Below are positions 26,428 to 36,311 of a DNA stretch of 64,000 nucleotides, piece by piece. The notes beneath the pieces were generated by a model, which was not told the origin of the DNA, made no database searches, and saw only the letters and a program-made list of their open reading frames with translations. Positions within the stretch are counted from its first letter, which is position 1; the number at the start of each line of letters is the position of its first letter. The position numbers and the translations under genes are program-made. The stretch is from Pedobacter panaciterrae (lineage in GTDB: Bacteria; Bacteroidota; Bacteroidia; Sphingobacteriales; Sphingobacteriaceae). The stretch is taken from NCBI RefSeq assembly GCF_013204795.1, contig NZ_JABMKW010000020.1, positions 682,001-746,000 on the forward strand. The letters run 5' to 3'.

Positions 26428-27612
26428 TTATGATTTTAAGTGTTCGTTTAATAAAGATAGACAATACCATTCCTGTCTGGGTAAATGAAATGGGCCTTTA
26501 AATAAGTTTCCTTTAGCTGTTTGGGCTAAGCTACCATCGCGGTGTAAATACCCAAACCATTCGCCATTTTTAGGATCATGGAAATGCTGATAGGCATAAT
26601 CGTTAACCATTTTATGCCATTTTGCATATTTCTCATCGCCGGTTATGGTATATGCCAGCAATGTAGCAATGATCACTTCATTATGAGGCCACCAAAATTT
26701 CATGTCCTGCCAGTATTCCTGAACAGGTTTGTTGTATACATCCCTGAAATATAAAATGCCCCCGTGCTCCTTATCCCATCCACGTTCCCACATATAATCG
26801 AGCATTTTACAACCTAGCTTTATTAAATGCGGATCGTTATTTCTGTATTTAGCCTCGTGTAGTATGAACCATGCGCCTTCAATTGCGTGACCTGGATTTA
26901 AGGTTCTTCCATCAATATGATCAACTATGCTACCGTCAGGCGCTACCTGTTCCATAACGCACTGAATATCATCTTTAACAAAAAAGGTTTCAATTTCTTT
27001 GATCCATATATCGATCCACTCATTACAGCGCGGATCTCCAATAGTTTCGCGTAATTGCTGCGCAGTGTTCATCATAATCATTGGAACACCAATTCCTTTT
27101 GTTGGTCTTGTGCCGGCAAACTTTGCAGGCAATAAACCTGGTGTAGTTGAATACTCAATGCATTTACCAAATAAATACCTGGCTTTGGCCGCAGCAGCTT
27201 CATCGCCGCTAGCTTTAGCATAGGCTGCATTGGCAATTACCGCAAAGGTTTCGGAAAAATAATAACGGCGTTTACGAATAGGCTGCCCATCGCGCGTTAC
27301 ATGAAAAAACATTTGCCCATCGGTATCAAAACAATGATTATTTAAAAAATCTATCCCTGATTTAGCCCCATCTAACCATTCCTGTTTTTGTTCTACTGTA
27401 TTGTATAAGGTTGAAAGTAACCAGGCTGCCCTACCCTGTATCCAAACGGCTTTATCATCATCAATCAAGCTACCATCCTGATCGCGCATTAACAGATAAC
27501 CACCGTATTCGGTATCTATAGATCTGGGAAACCAGAAGGGAACCGTATCGTTTAATAACTGATTATGATAGAACGTTTTAAGGTTCTGTAAATCTTGTAC
27601 AGTATAACTCAT
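26428..27612 (-). CDS. nanE: AGE-family N-acylglucosamine 2-epimerase
   Basis: A 394-residue cytoplasmic (alpha/alpha)6-barrel protein of the renin-binding-protein/N-acylglucosamine 2-epimerase family, with blocks WIQGRAAWLLSTLYN (37-51), HAIEGAWFILHEAKYR and KFWWPHNEVIIATLLAY. In this locus it should convert ManNAc, released by NanA, to GlcNAc without phosphorylation. This is the Bacteroidota solution that replaces the NanK/NanE-6-phosphate route of E. coli. No NanK-like kinase is present in the cluster, which fits. It is 11 bases after the esterase gene. Confidence 0.88.
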   Translation of the reverse strand: MSYTVQDLQNLKTFYHNQLLNDTVPFWFPRSIDTEYGGYLLMRDQDGSLIDDDKAVWIQGRAAWLLSTLYNTVEQKQEWLDGAKSGIDFLNNHCFDTDGQMFFHVTRDGQPIRKRRYYFSETFAVIANAAYAKASGDEAAAAKARYLFGKCIEYSTTPGLLPAKFAGTRPTKGIGVPMIMMNTAQQLRETIGDPRCNEWIDIWIKEIETFFVKDDIQCVMEQVAPDGSIVDHIDGRTLNPGHAIEGAWFILHEAKYRNNDPHLIKLGCKMLDYMWERGWDKEHGGILYFRDVYNKPVQEYWQDMKFWWPHNEVIIATLLAYTITGDEKYAKWHKMVNDYAYQHFHDPKNGEWFGYLHRDGSLAQTAKGNLFKGPFHLPRQEWYCLSLLNEHLKS

Positions 27613-27623
27613 TTTGAAATATT

Positions 27624-29696
27624 TTAATTTAATGGAATTGAAAAAGTTGAAGCCGGCAAACCTGCCTCATTAACCAGGTTGGCCCGGGTGAAGGGCTCCC
27701 ATGCATATAGCACTTCTTTTATGGTTTCACCGTGTGGAATCTTTAAAATCACCTTATTATTAATTATAGTGGCTTTTGCAGTAATGCGATATCCTTTTAG
27801 GTTTGTGAATTGAAAACCGATTAAGGGTTCTCCGTTTCGCGTAGAGAGTTTTTTAGCTTCTGTAAATGAAAGTATGATATTGTTCTTTTCTTGTTTATGG
27901 TTTGATATGCCAGGGCCATTAGCAGTTATAGGCTTGTGATAAGTGTTTTTAAGGGCTAAAAGTGCTAGTCGTTGCCCAACTTCCATTTTCATATTTGGAT
28001 GAACATCTAAAGAATCGCCAACATCGGAACTTACAGCCATACCACTATTAGGTATGTCCTTTAATAACTTACGCTGAGCATCTCTGAAATAAGGCCATGA
28101 CGGGCGATCTATACTTGAAAGTTGCACGTAATAAAAGGGAAAATCGTAGCCCCACTTTTTGCGCCAGCTATGCACTAATACAGGAAATGTATGTTTATAT
28201 AAATCTACATTTTGGGCATTGCTTTCTCCCTGATACCATATTACACCCTTTATAGGGAATTGAGTTAACTTGGCTATACCTGCTTCGTAGTTATATACAG
28301 GTTCGTATGGATGACGCTGTTTAGGATTTGATGCTTCTTTAAGATTAACATCGGCACGACCTCTGGCCCACTCCTGTATAAAATCAGATTTTCGCCAGTC
28401 TGTAAGCACATCAACAAGTTGCTCATCGTGTTCCATAGTGTACCTGTCGATCCAGGATTCTATAGTTGAACCACCAACGGCAAGTTGTATTAAACCAATG
28501 GGCACGCCTGATTCTTTTGCTACTTTTTTACCGAAATAGTATCCTACTGCAGAAAAGTCTGCAGCTGTTTCTGAAGTGGTTGGCGTCCAGCTTCCTGAAA
28601 AGTATTTAAGTGCATTAACTTGCTTCAGCGTTTTGGCATTCCATGGGGCATCATTTGTTTCCACGTACTGATTGAACTTAAATAACCTTACCTTATTTGC
28701 TTTAATTTGAGCTAGTTCTACTTTCCCTGTTTTAGCCGCGCTTAAGGTAAATGACATATTCGACTGCCCTGAACATAGCCAAACATCGCCAATAAGAATG
28801 TCTGTTAAATAAATGGTTTTATTGCCTGATTGCACACTTAACTCATATGGTCCGCCATGTGACATTTCGGGAAACTGAACCCTCCATTTGCCATAATTAT
28901 CAGCAACTGCGGTAAGCTGTTTATGATTAAACAAAACTTTTATCTGTTCACTGCTATTTGCTGTACCATATATACTTATTGGTTTATTGCGCTGAAGCAC
29001 CATATGATTCGTAAAGATCTCCGGAAGTTCAAGTCCGCCATAATTGCCGGTAAGGTTTCCGTAAACAGTTTTTGCGATGATGGCTGCTCCTTCCTTATCG
29101 GGATGCAGGTTATCGGCAAACAAATCGGGTCTGTTATATAAAGCCGATGTTAGGTCAATTAAGCCAGTATTGTTAGCCTTAGCTATTTCAATAATTTGTT
29201 CCTGAATTTGCCAATACCAATCGCGTGTACCAGATTTAAACCTTGGATGGCCGTTAAATATGGGTGTAAGTTTGCATATAAATAGCTTTACATTGGGATT
29301 TTGTTTTTTAAGTGTATCCAATAGCCATGAATAGTCTGATTTGAAATCGCCTTTAAATTCAGGCCAATCTCTGGGATCAGTATCGTTTAAACCAAGGTGT
29401 ACAATTGCAATATCAGGCTTAAACAAGACAGCATCCTGAAACTGTTTTGTTTTATAATAAGGCCTGTGTCCCTTTTTTAAAAGTGTAGCTCCGCTTAGGC
29501 CAAAGTTTTTAACCCCATATTTTTGCCCAAGTAAATCCTGTAATACCGAAGGGTAAGATTCTTTTGCAGGATTTTTGAGACCGGCGCCAAAAGTTACTGA
29601 ATTACCAATACAGGCTACCCGTACCTCCTGACTGTACGAGGTTAATCCAAGTGACCATAGCAGTACAAATAGCGACATTGACCTTTTCCTGAACAT
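27624..29696 (-). CDS. nanS: Two-domain sialate O-acetylesterase
   Basis: A 690-residue exported esterase (signal peptide ending near SYSQ, residue 23) with two SGNH-type hydrolase domains. The first (about 25-215) has Ser33 in CIGNSVTFGAG, the oxyanion Asn104 in LGLNDTD and the Asp195-x-x-His198 pair in DNLHPDKEG. The second, sialate esterase-type, domain (about 225-690) has Ser312 in LCSGQSNMSF and WYQGESNAQN. The fusion matches the NanS type described in Tannerella. It removes O-acetyl groups so that sialidase and lyase can act. It precedes the sialidase stop-to-start by only 2 bases. Confidence 0.9.
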   Translation of the reverse strand: MFRKRSMSLFVLLWSLGLTSYSQEVRVACIGNSVTFGAGLKNPAKESYPSVLQDLLGQKYGVKNFGLSGATLLKKGHRPYYKTKQFQDAVLFKPDIAIVHLGLNDTDPRDWPEFKGDFKSDYSWLLDTLKKQNPNVKLFICKLTPIFNGHPRFKSGTRDWYWQIQEQIIEIAKANNTGLIDLTSALYNRPDLFADNLHPDKEGAAIIAKTVYGNLTGNYGGLELPEIFTNHMVLQRNKPISIYGTANSSEQIKVLFNHKQLTAVADNYGKWRVQFPEMSHGGPYELSVQSGNKTIYLTDILIGDVWLCSGQSNMSFTLSAAKTGKVELAQIKANKVRLFKFNQYVETNDAPWNAKTLKQVNALKYFSGSWTPTTSETAADFSAVGYYFGKKVAKESGVPIGLIQLAVGGSTIESWIDRYTMEHDEQLVDVLTDWRKSDFIQEWARGRADVNLKEASNPKQRHPYEPVYNYEAGIAKLTQFPIKGVIWYQGESNAQNVDLYKHTFPVLVHSWRKKWGYDFPFYYVQLSSIDRPSWPYFRDAQRKLLKDIPNSGMAVSSDVGDSLDVHPNMKMEVGQRLALLALKNTYHKPITANGPGISNHKQEKNNIILSFTEAKKLSTRNGEPLIGFQFTNLKGYRITAKATIINNKVILKIPHGETIKEVLYAWEPFTRANLVNEAGLPASTFSIPLN

Positions 29697-29698
29697 AA

Positions 29699-31270
29699 TT
29701 ACTTAATGATATCACTTACCGGAACCCTTACAAATAGTAAACTGCTGATGCCTTCGTACAAAATACCAATGGTATTGTCGTCGATTTTAGTAAGCGCAGA
29801 ATAGCCAAAAGAATCGCGTTCATCTATTAATAATTGATTGGCAGGCATCCATGTTTCGCCCATGTCCAAGCTAGCTTTAATGGTGATATTCCTTCTTGGT
29901 GCTTTGGAAACATTTGGATTACTAAAGAACAACACGTCTTTCAATACCCCTTTAACCTTAACTTTTGCTTTAATAAAACTTCCCATGCAAACAGGGTCTG
30001 CAAGTGTATTATAAGAGGTTGAGTGTGCTGTCCAGCTTTTACCCATATCGGTAGTAGTAGCGACGCTTCTAAAGCTTCCTCTGTTATCTCTCATATTTAG
30101 CATAATGGTTCCTGGAGTAGTTTCTACCAATTGGCTTTCGGTGGTATTGGATTTTGCACCGATACCGCTGTTCCATGATTTACCATGATCATCACTATAT
30201 ATTAATGTAGAATGCGGCATTTTTTGAGCATCCCAATATTGTGCAGGAAAAACAATCTTGCCATCTGACATAGCAATACCATTTCCTGGTCCAGGGAAAA
30301 ATAATCTCCATTCCGGATTCTTTACCTGTGAAGTTATGCTATAAGGTTTGCTCCAGGTAAGTCCATCATCAGTACTGCTGGTTACCACAAATTGTCCTGT
30401 TTCTTCGGGTGTAAGGCCTGGACCAGAACCTGCAATAGAACGATTTCCTTTACTCCATAAAGCCGAAACCCATATGGTTTTGGTAACCGGATCAAACAAA
30501 ACAGAAGGATCGCCTACACCGCTGTTTTCATCTGCACGACCCATGTTCATAATGGTTTTCATAGCATCCCATGTTTTACCGCCGTCAGTACTTCGGCTCA
30601 TACCTACATCTATGTTTGCCGGAAGATCACCACTGTGATCATAGCGGATATCGTAAACCGAAATCAGGGTACCTTTGTTGGTAGTTACAATTCCCGGGAT
30701 ACGATAGGTATGCACATTTTCATCTTTAGGCTTACGCAATGCAATACCAAAAGGGTTAGGTGTATGTTTATTTTGATTAATCTTATAAGCTAAGCCAGAT
30801 AAATCTGTAAAGAAGCCTGCATTCAGGTCTAATTTGTGATCTATATTGGCGTCGTTCTTTAAGCCAACACTAAGCCAGAAATAATGAATACCTGGTTTTA
30901 ATTTCACATCAAAAGGAATTGTAAATTTATTGCCTGAAGGAACAGTGCTTCCAATTGATTTAGCGCTGTTAAAGTCAGGTTTTTCATTACTCTGATATAT
31001 TTCTAGCTTAGCTATATCTTTTATTACTTCTTTATTGACAGATCCGGAAATGGCGTTATAGGCAATTTCATGATTTCCTGCCGGTATGTTTACCTCAATA
31101 CGCAGGTAAGCATTTGCCTCTATTCTTTTAAATATTGGGTTCTCTGTAGAAACAGTGCTAATTTTTATAGCGTTTGCACCTGTTTCTGTATATATTTTTT
31201 TGCTACATGAGGTAATGCCTAATACAATAATCATTACCAGAATAGCTTTCATTATATTTCTCTGTATCAT
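29699..31270 (-). CDS. nanH: GH33 exo-alpha-sialidase (lipoprotein)
   Basis: A 523-residue sialidase. A lipobox (GITSC, Cys22) predicts a lipid-anchored protein; translation may start at Met7 (31252), which gives a typical signal length. A BNR-associated N-terminal domain (about 37-170) precedes the catalytic propeller. The FRIP-type arginine is Arg190 in TYRIPG. At least five Asp boxes are visible (STDGGKTW, STDDGLTW, SDDHGKSW, TTDMGKSW, SLDMGETW). It cleaves terminal sialic acid from glycoconjugates at the cell surface or in the periplasm. Confidence 0.93.
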   Translation of the reverse strand: MIQRNIMKAILVMIIVLGITSCSKKIYTETGANAIKISTVSTENPIFKRIEANAYLRIEVNIPAGNHEIAYNAISGSVNKEVIKDIAKLEIYQSNEKPDFNSAKSIGSTVPSGNKFTIPFDVKLKPGIHYFWLSVGLKNDANIDHKLDLNAGFFTDLSGLAYKINQNKHTPNPFGIALRKPKDENVHTYRIPGIVTTNKGTLISVYDIRYDHSGDLPANIDVGMSRSTDGGKTWDAMKTIMNMGRADENSGVGDPSVLFDPVTKTIWVSALWSKGNRSIAGSGPGLTPEETGQFVVTSSTDDGLTWSKPYSITSQVKNPEWRLFFPGPGNGIAMSDGKIVFPAQYWDAQKMPHSTLIYSDDHGKSWNSGIGAKSNTTESQLVETTPGTIMLNMRDNRGSFRSVATTTDMGKSWTAHSTSYNTLADPVCMGSFIKAKVKVKGVLKDVLFFSNPNVSKAPRRNITIKASLDMGETWMPANQLLIDERDSFGYSALTKIDDNTIGILYEGISSLLFVRVPVSDIIK

Positions 31271-31303
31271 TATCTTATATCAATCTATTTAACTATCAAA
31301 CTA

Positions 31304-32551
31304 CTACGCATCAACAAAATCATTATGTTGTGGACGCAAAAAATAAAGCTGAACAACCAATGCAATGACCACAATCCCTGCAAGCATTGCGAAATCTTTA
31401 CCAAGGCTGCCGGCATCAGAAGATTTGCCTAACAAATCGGTAATAAAAGCGCCGAAGAATACGCCCGTCATATTCATCAATCCGTATGCTGTTGCCCTAT
31501 ATCGGGCCGAAACAAATTGACAAAGAATGGGCATATTGTTGGCATCAAACATTCCAAAGCCTAAACCAAAGCAAATAGCCGCTCCCACAACATGAAAGAG
31601 TGAGTGGCCAAAGCCCAGTAATAATAAGGATGGAATGGTTAATGCCAAACCAATTGCACTGGTATAAATACGCCCTTTAATGTTTTTCTGCACCCATTTA
31701 TCAGACAAAATACCCCCAAATATTACCCCTAGAAAGGAAGAAGCCGCTATTGTAATGGTTGACAGTGGCCCGGCAGTGGCCATTGGAATATTTAAATTCT
31801 GCGCAAATAATGTAGGCAACCAATTCTTTGCCGCCCAACCGGGTAAACTTGGAACTGCAAAATAAAACAGAATAATCCAAAAGGAAATATTTGTAAACAG
31901 CAACCACAATCCTTTAAAAAGCGAGGGTTTAGTGCTAATTATAATTTTATCGGATACCATTTCATCATCATTTACCTTTTTCTCTCTTAAAAAGAGGATT
32001 AAGATAAACGAGTAAACAATACCCGCTATTCCGAACCAATGAAAGGCAGATTGCCATGAGAACTTGTCGGCAATGGTTGCTCCAAAACCACCTAAGGCCT
32101 GGCCCATGTACAGTCCTGTCATGTGAATACCTATAGCCAAAGATCGTGTTTTAGGTGAATGGAAATCGGCGATTAAAGATAGCCCTGCAGGAATGTAAAG
32201 TGCCTCACTAATGCCCATTATCGCCCTTAACCAGTAGATCTGATTAAAAGTTTCGGCATAGCCCATTAAAAATGTAACTCCCGACCAAACAAATAGACTA
32301 CCTACAATTAGCCATTTTCTATTGAATTTATCAGCTATAATTCCTGAAACAGGGCTCATAAAACCGTATATCCACAGAAAGATTGCCATCAGATAACCAA
32401 AGTTGGTAGCCGATTGGAGCTCTTCAATATCAATTTGCATTGCTGGCTTCATGGTCGATAGCATTTGTCTGTCCATATAATTTAATAATGCCACTACCCA
32501 CAGTAATCCAACAAGCACCCAGGCATAATTATTTGTGTTTTTCTTTAGCAT
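31304..32551 (-). CDS. nanT: MFS transporter, probable sialic acid permease
   Basis: A 415-residue inner-membrane protein with 12 hydrophobic segments and an MFS motif between TM2 and TM3 (GIIADKFNRKWLIVG). It belongs to the sugar-acid side of MFS (NYMDRQMLSTMKPAMQ near the start is like hexuronate/sialic acid permeases). Position between sialidase and mutarotase, with a gap of 1 base to nanM, supports import of free N-acetylneuraminate, as for NanT in Tannerella and Bacteroides loci. The substrate is inferred. Confidence 0.85.
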   Translation of the reverse strand: MLKKNTNNYAWVLVGLLWVVALLNYMDRQMLSTMKPAMQIDIEELQSATNFGYLMAIFLWIYGFMSPVSGIIADKFNRKWLIVGSLFVWSGVTFLMGYAETFNQIYWLRAIMGISEALYIPAGLSLIADFHSPKTRSLAIGIHMTGLYMGQALGGFGATIADKFSWQSAFHWFGIAGIVYSFILILFLREKKVNDDEMVSDKIIISTKPSLFKGLWLLFTNISFWIILFYFAVPSLPGWAAKNWLPTLFAQNLNIPMATAGPLSTITIAASSFLGVIFGGILSDKWVQKNIKGRIYTSAIGLALTIPSLLLLGFGHSLFHVVGAAICFGLGFGMFDANNMPILCQFVSARYRATAYGLMNMTGVFFGAFITDLLGKSSDAGSLGKDFAMLAGIVVIALVVQLYFLRPQHNDFVDA

Positions 32552-32552
32552 A

Positions 32553-33731
32553 TTATTGTTTTTTTGAACCCTGATCTGTTTCTATTTTACCTATCATTAC
32601 TGATGGTGTTCTGACACCGGGTTTTATTTCTCCGTTAGATAAAACAATATCATCGCCCCATTTGGTGGCAGTTGTGGTAACATGTGCCGGAAAAGGCAGC
32701 TGACCCAACTTAACCCAGGTATTTTTAGTGGTATTATATACCAGCTGTGTTTTATAAAAACCCTTATGATGAATGCTTAACTTATTCTTTTCTAAAGTGA
32801 GTTTATCTTTCTCTTTCTGGGACTGGGATGTAGCAATTTGAGATATGTAGTTTTCTATTTTATGAAAAACCTCTCCATTATCTCCGCATGTAACTAAAAT
32901 GAGATCATTCGCTACGGCAATCCCTGCTCCGGCAGAAAAATTAATTGTTTGTTTGCCATCAGAAATATCAGCCAACTTTTGCCATATACCCACAGCAGAA
33001 TCATAAGCGTAAGTTGTATGATGTAAATCACTAATTCCTGAAGGTGTTTTAGTACGGCCGCCTATTACAAAGATCTTGTCTGCCTGCGCTACAATCAAGG
33101 CATTTGCCAGTTGCACCGGTAGGCTTGGTAATTTTTGCCATATTGGATCTTTAACATTTAGATCAAGCTTATAAAAGGCATCAGATGAACTTTTTTCTTT
33201 ATCGCCGCCCACCAGATAAACCACATTACCAATATGGGTAAGCCCGGTATTAGTAACTGCAATTGGCAAATCGGGTAATTTTTTTACAATGATATTTAAT
33301 TCCGGAGTGTCCCAGGTAATGATAAATGCTTTGTCAGATAAACCGTTTTGACCTTCGCCCCCGGCGTAAACCACTCCCAAATCAGTTGAAGTATTCCCGC
33401 AATAAGCTACAGGTTCCGGTAGCTTTGATGTTTTTGTACTCCATACAAAGTGTCCGTTTTGCTTAAGCAGCATCTGAATCTTATCTGAATAATATTTTTT
33501 CCCTCCTTCCCAAGGCATTTTATCGGGAAAATTAGCGCCTCCAGCAATCAGAAGGACATCATTAAAAACAGCATTCACAGCACCCGCAAAGCCCAATGAA
33601 GTACTGCCATCTGCATTTTGCAGTTTTGCAGCTGTACACCATTGTACTCGCTCTATTACAGTTTCCTGGGCAGAAACATCAGTAATCATTAGCATAAAAG
33701 GGATTGATAAAGAAAATAAATATTTGTTCAT
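32553..33731 (-). CDS. nanM: Cyclically permuted mutarotase, N-acetylneuraminate epimerase-like
   Basis: A 392-residue exported kelch-type beta-propeller (signal peptide to residue 22, DVSAQ). Repeats are recognisable from the paired Gly and Tyr/Trp pattern, for example VYLVGGDKEKSSSDAFYKLD and IFVIGGRTKTPSG. NanM-type proteins speed the conversion of alpha-sialic acid, the form released by sialidase, to the beta form that the transporter uses. It should act in the periplasm. The position between nanT and nanA is the classic one. Confidence 0.88.
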   Translation of the reverse strand: MNKYLFSLSIPFMLMITDVSAQETVIERVQWCTAAKLQNADGSTSLGFAGAVNAVFNDVLLIAGGANFPDKMPWEGGKKYYSDKIQMLLKQNGHFVWSTKTSKLPEPVAYCGNTSTDLGVVYAGGEGQNGLSDKAFIITWDTPELNIIVKKLPDLPIAVTNTGLTHIGNVVYLVGGDKEKSSSDAFYKLDLNVKDPIWQKLPSLPVQLANALIVAQADKIFVIGGRTKTPSGISDLHHTTYAYDSAVGIWQKLADISDGKQTINFSAGAGIAVANDLILVTCGDNGEVFHKIENYISQIATSQSQKEKDKLTLEKNKLSIHHKGFYKTQLVYNTTKNTWVKLGQLPFPAHVTTTATKWGDDIVLSNGEIKPGVRTPSVMIGKIETDQGSKKQ

Positions 33732-33748
33732 AAGCCTATTAATAAAAA

Positions 33749-34678
33749 CTAATGAGGCGCGTTTGATTTAAAAGTATTAAAATCAAGTGCTGCTACATCA
33801 GATTTAAAATGTTCAAACTGATTGCTATCCATGTTTTTAACGGGCAACCTAAACTCACCACAATCTATTCCAACCACTTTCATATAAGCTTTTCCTGTAG
33901 CTATACCACCGTATTTACCTAACAATCTGATCATATCTATGGATTGCTGCTGCAGTGAATTAGCTTTTTTCAAGTTGTTGTTCTCAAAAGCATCGATCAT
34001 ATCATAGTATAAAGGAGCTGCATAGTTAAATGTACTGCCTACTGCACCTTTTGTGCCCAGCACTAATGCCGAAAGCATATTCTCATCGCGACCCCAGAGC
34101 ATGTCGTACTTTCCATCTTTAAAGTTCATACAAGATAAGAAATCCATAAAGTCTTCGTGTGTATATTTTACTCCGGCAAAGTTTTCAATTTTACCATCAA
34201 CGGCCTGCAATAAATCATACATGGCAAGGCCTACTCCTGTTAGCACGGGTATGTGGTAGTAATAGAAAGGCATATCTGGTACTACAGCAGCAATTTCTGC
34301 ACAAGCTTTAGCCAGCATATCAACATTAGCAGGTTTAAAATAGAAAGGAGCAGTAAATGAAATAGCGTAAAGCCCAATCTGTTTAGCATACAAAGCAAGT
34401 TCTTTACAATCTGTAATGCTTGTACCACCTAAAAATAACATCACTTTAAAGTCAGGATCGTCATTGGTGCAATCGGCCCAGACTTTTGCTATTTGTTTTT
34501 TCTCATCCGTAGACATAGAAACACCCTCTCCGGTTGATCCACAGATGAAAGCGCCTGTAATTTTATTGTGTTTTAAAAATCTATAGTAATCAGGAATAAT
34601 AGTTAAGTTGATGGCTCCATTATTGTCCATTGGAGTAAAAGGAGCGGCAATTAAGCCTTGTAATTTCTCGAAAATCAT
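33749..34678 (-). CDS. nanA: N-acetylneuraminate lyase
   Basis: A 309-residue class I aldolase of the DHDPS/NAL family. GSTGE at residues 48-52 binds the carboxylate, Tyr141 in YHIP is the catalytic tyrosine, and Lys171 in GVKYTHEDF forms the Schiff base. It splits N-acetylneuraminate into ManNAc and pyruvate in the cytoplasm. Sialidase, esterase and AGE epimerase genes in the same run exclude a lysine-biosynthesis DapA role. A hairpin separates it from susD. Confidence 0.93.
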   Translation of the reverse strand: MIFEKLQGLIAAPFTPMDNNGAINLTIIPDYYRFLKHNKITGAFICGSTGEGVSMSTDEKKQIAKVWADCTNDDPDFKVMLFLGGTSITDCKELALYAKQIGLYAISFTAPFYFKPANVDMLAKACAEIAAVVPDMPFYYYHIPVLTGVGLAMYDLLQAVDGKIENFAGVKYTHEDFMDFLSCMNFKDGKYDMLWGRDENMLSALVLGTKGAVGSTFNYAAPLYYDMIDAFENNNLKKANSLQQQSIDMIRLLGKYGGIATGKAYMKVVGIDCGEFRLPVKNMDSNQFEHFKSDVAALDFNTFKSNAPH

Positions 34679-34703
34679 ATAAGTGTTGAGTGTGTTTTTA
34701 AAT

Positions 34704-34741
34704 CATTCGCGGGCAGCAGTAATTTACTCTACCCGCGAATG
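34704..34741 (-). terminator. Intergenic hairpin between susD and nanA
   Basis: CATTCGCGGG (34704-34713) pairs perfectly with CCCGCGAATG (34732-34741) around an 18-base loop. It lies in the only large gap (70 bases) within the leftward sialic acid run, directly 3' of susD. No clear T run follows on the minus strand, so partial termination or protection of the susCD message is more likely than full termination. Confidence 0.6.
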
Positions 34742-34748
34742 TTGTGAA

Positions 34749-36293
34749 TTAAAATAAAGGATATCCGTCTGTTTGTGTTAACGCCCTATTGTTTGTCAAA
34801 GAGGTTCTGTCTATTGGCCACAACAACTTGTAGGTTTCTGAAGAGGCCAAACCAGTTTTAGCAAATACATAGTTATTGCCCATACGTCTGAGATCATACC
34901 ATCTTTTTCCTTCTCCAATAAACTCTAACAAACGTTCCTGAAGTATCGCTTCCTTAGGGTCAGCATCTATAGCTTGATGAGGATAACCCAGAGTAGCCTC
35001 ATTGTAGTTGCTGCCAAAGGCTCTTGCTCTAACAAGATTTATCTCTGTAGCAGGGCTTTCACCTAATGCAACCTTAGCCTCCGCTAAAAGTAATAACAGA
35101 TCAGCATAACGATAAATTGGGAAGTCATTGGTAAAAGCCCTGCTTCCCGCATTTTGTTCTCCTTGGTACTTTTTCAGGAATGCTCCGGCTATTTTAAATG
35201 TACCCGCTGCTGGTTGAGAATAAGCTGCCTGTATTGTTAAGTTTTTGCGTAAGTCATTCTCATTAAATTTTCTGTAGGTAGCTATTTTAGTAGGGATTCT
35301 TAATAACCCACCATAGTTATCTGTAACCACATCAAATTTTCTTACAGCTAAAGAATCATAGAAATTAATGATTAAGCTAGTTTGCGGAACAAAGTTTCCA
35401 ATAAAAGGTAGGGTAGCTTCATTCAGTTTATTTCTTGAAACAAAAATCACCTCGTTATTGTCTTTCCCGGTTGATGAAAACACATCTGCAAAATTATTTA
35501 ATAATGATAATGCAGGAGCGCCAGACTGAATACTGGTCAACGCAGTTTTTGCTATTGTAGCATCAGCAGTGCCTCCCCCTCTGTAACTTGTCCACAAATG
35601 CACTTCTGCATTTAACATTTGAGTGGCAGATTTTGACCAGAATCCTTTTTTATTCTTAGCAGAGAAAGAATAATCGGTACCAAAATTTTCATTGGAAAGA
35701 TCAATGTCCGATTTAATTAAGCTCATTACCTCTGCTTCAGTCGACGCAGGTTTCGCTAAATTTGAAATATCAATATCAACGGTAGGATCTGTTACAATTA
35801 CAGCTTTACCCCAACTCCTGTATAGCTGAAAATAGTAAAATGCGCGCATACCATAGGCAATACCTAAATAATTCTTTTTTGATGTTTCTGACACTATATT
35901 GGTAGTATTCAATTTATTAATCAAAAGATTAATCTGATTAATGTTATTGTAAAATCCTCCGAAATTACTAACTCCTGAATTATCGGCATCTAAAGTATGC
36001 AGCCACATGCGCTCCATGCCTTGAGTTGCTTCACCCGTAAATGTGGCAGTAGTACCTGGATCTGTTCCATATATGTCCGCGCGTACCTCTCCCAGAAATT
36101 CAAAACTGGTATTATGATCGCGAAAACGGGTGTGAATTCCACTCACAAAAGCATCCACCTGATCCGGAGTTTTCCAATAGCTCGCATCACTTAAGTTGCT
36201 CACCGGACTTAAATTTAAATCTTTTTTACAAGAGCTAAGGGCTATTGCACTAATCCCTAAACAGATTAGAATATTTTTTATGTTCTTTTTCAT
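34749..36293 (-). CDS. SusD/RagB-family outer-membrane lipoprotein (NanU-like)
   Basis: A 514-residue SusD-type glycan-binding lipoprotein: lipobox ALSSC with Cys22, the family start NLSPVSNLSDASYWKTPDQVDAFVSG, TPR-like helices through the middle, and the C-terminal RAFGSNYNEA and LQERLLEFIGEGKRWYDLRRMG blocks. It forms the lid over the SusC transporter and captures substrate at the cell surface. In this locus the ligand should be sialic acid or sialylated glycan, like NanU of Tannerella. It follows susC by 18 bases. Confidence 0.93.
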   Translation of the reverse strand: MKKNIKNILICLGISAIALSSCKKDLNLSPVSNLSDASYWKTPDQVDAFVSGIHTRFRDHNTSFEFLGEVRADIYGTDPGTTATFTGEATQGMERMWLHTLDADNSGVSNFGGFYNNINQINLLINKLNTTNIVSETSKKNYLGIAYGMRAFYYFQLYRSWGKAVIVTDPTVDIDISNLAKPASTEAEVMSLIKSDIDLSNENFGTDYSFSAKNKKGFWSKSATQMLNAEVHLWTSYRGGGTADATIAKTALTSIQSGAPALSLLNNFADVFSSTGKDNNEVIFVSRNKLNEATLPFIGNFVPQTSLIINFYDSLAVRKFDVVTDNYGGLLRIPTKIATYRKFNENDLRKNLTIQAAYSQPAAGTFKIAGAFLKKYQGEQNAGSRAFTNDFPIYRYADLLLLLAEAKVALGESPATEINLVRARAFGSNYNEATLGYPHQAIDADPKEAILQERLLEFIGEGKRWYDLRRMGNNYVFAKTGLASSETYKLLWPIDRTSLTNNRALTQTDGYPLF

Positions 36294-36311
36294 ATCGCTA
36301 ATTCTTAAATA

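Noticed and set aside
33749..34678. Dihydrodipicolinate synthase (DapA) instead of sialic acid lyase
   Set aside because: The Y-x-I-P motif and the setting among sialidase, esterase, mutarotase and AGE epimerase genes fit NanA.
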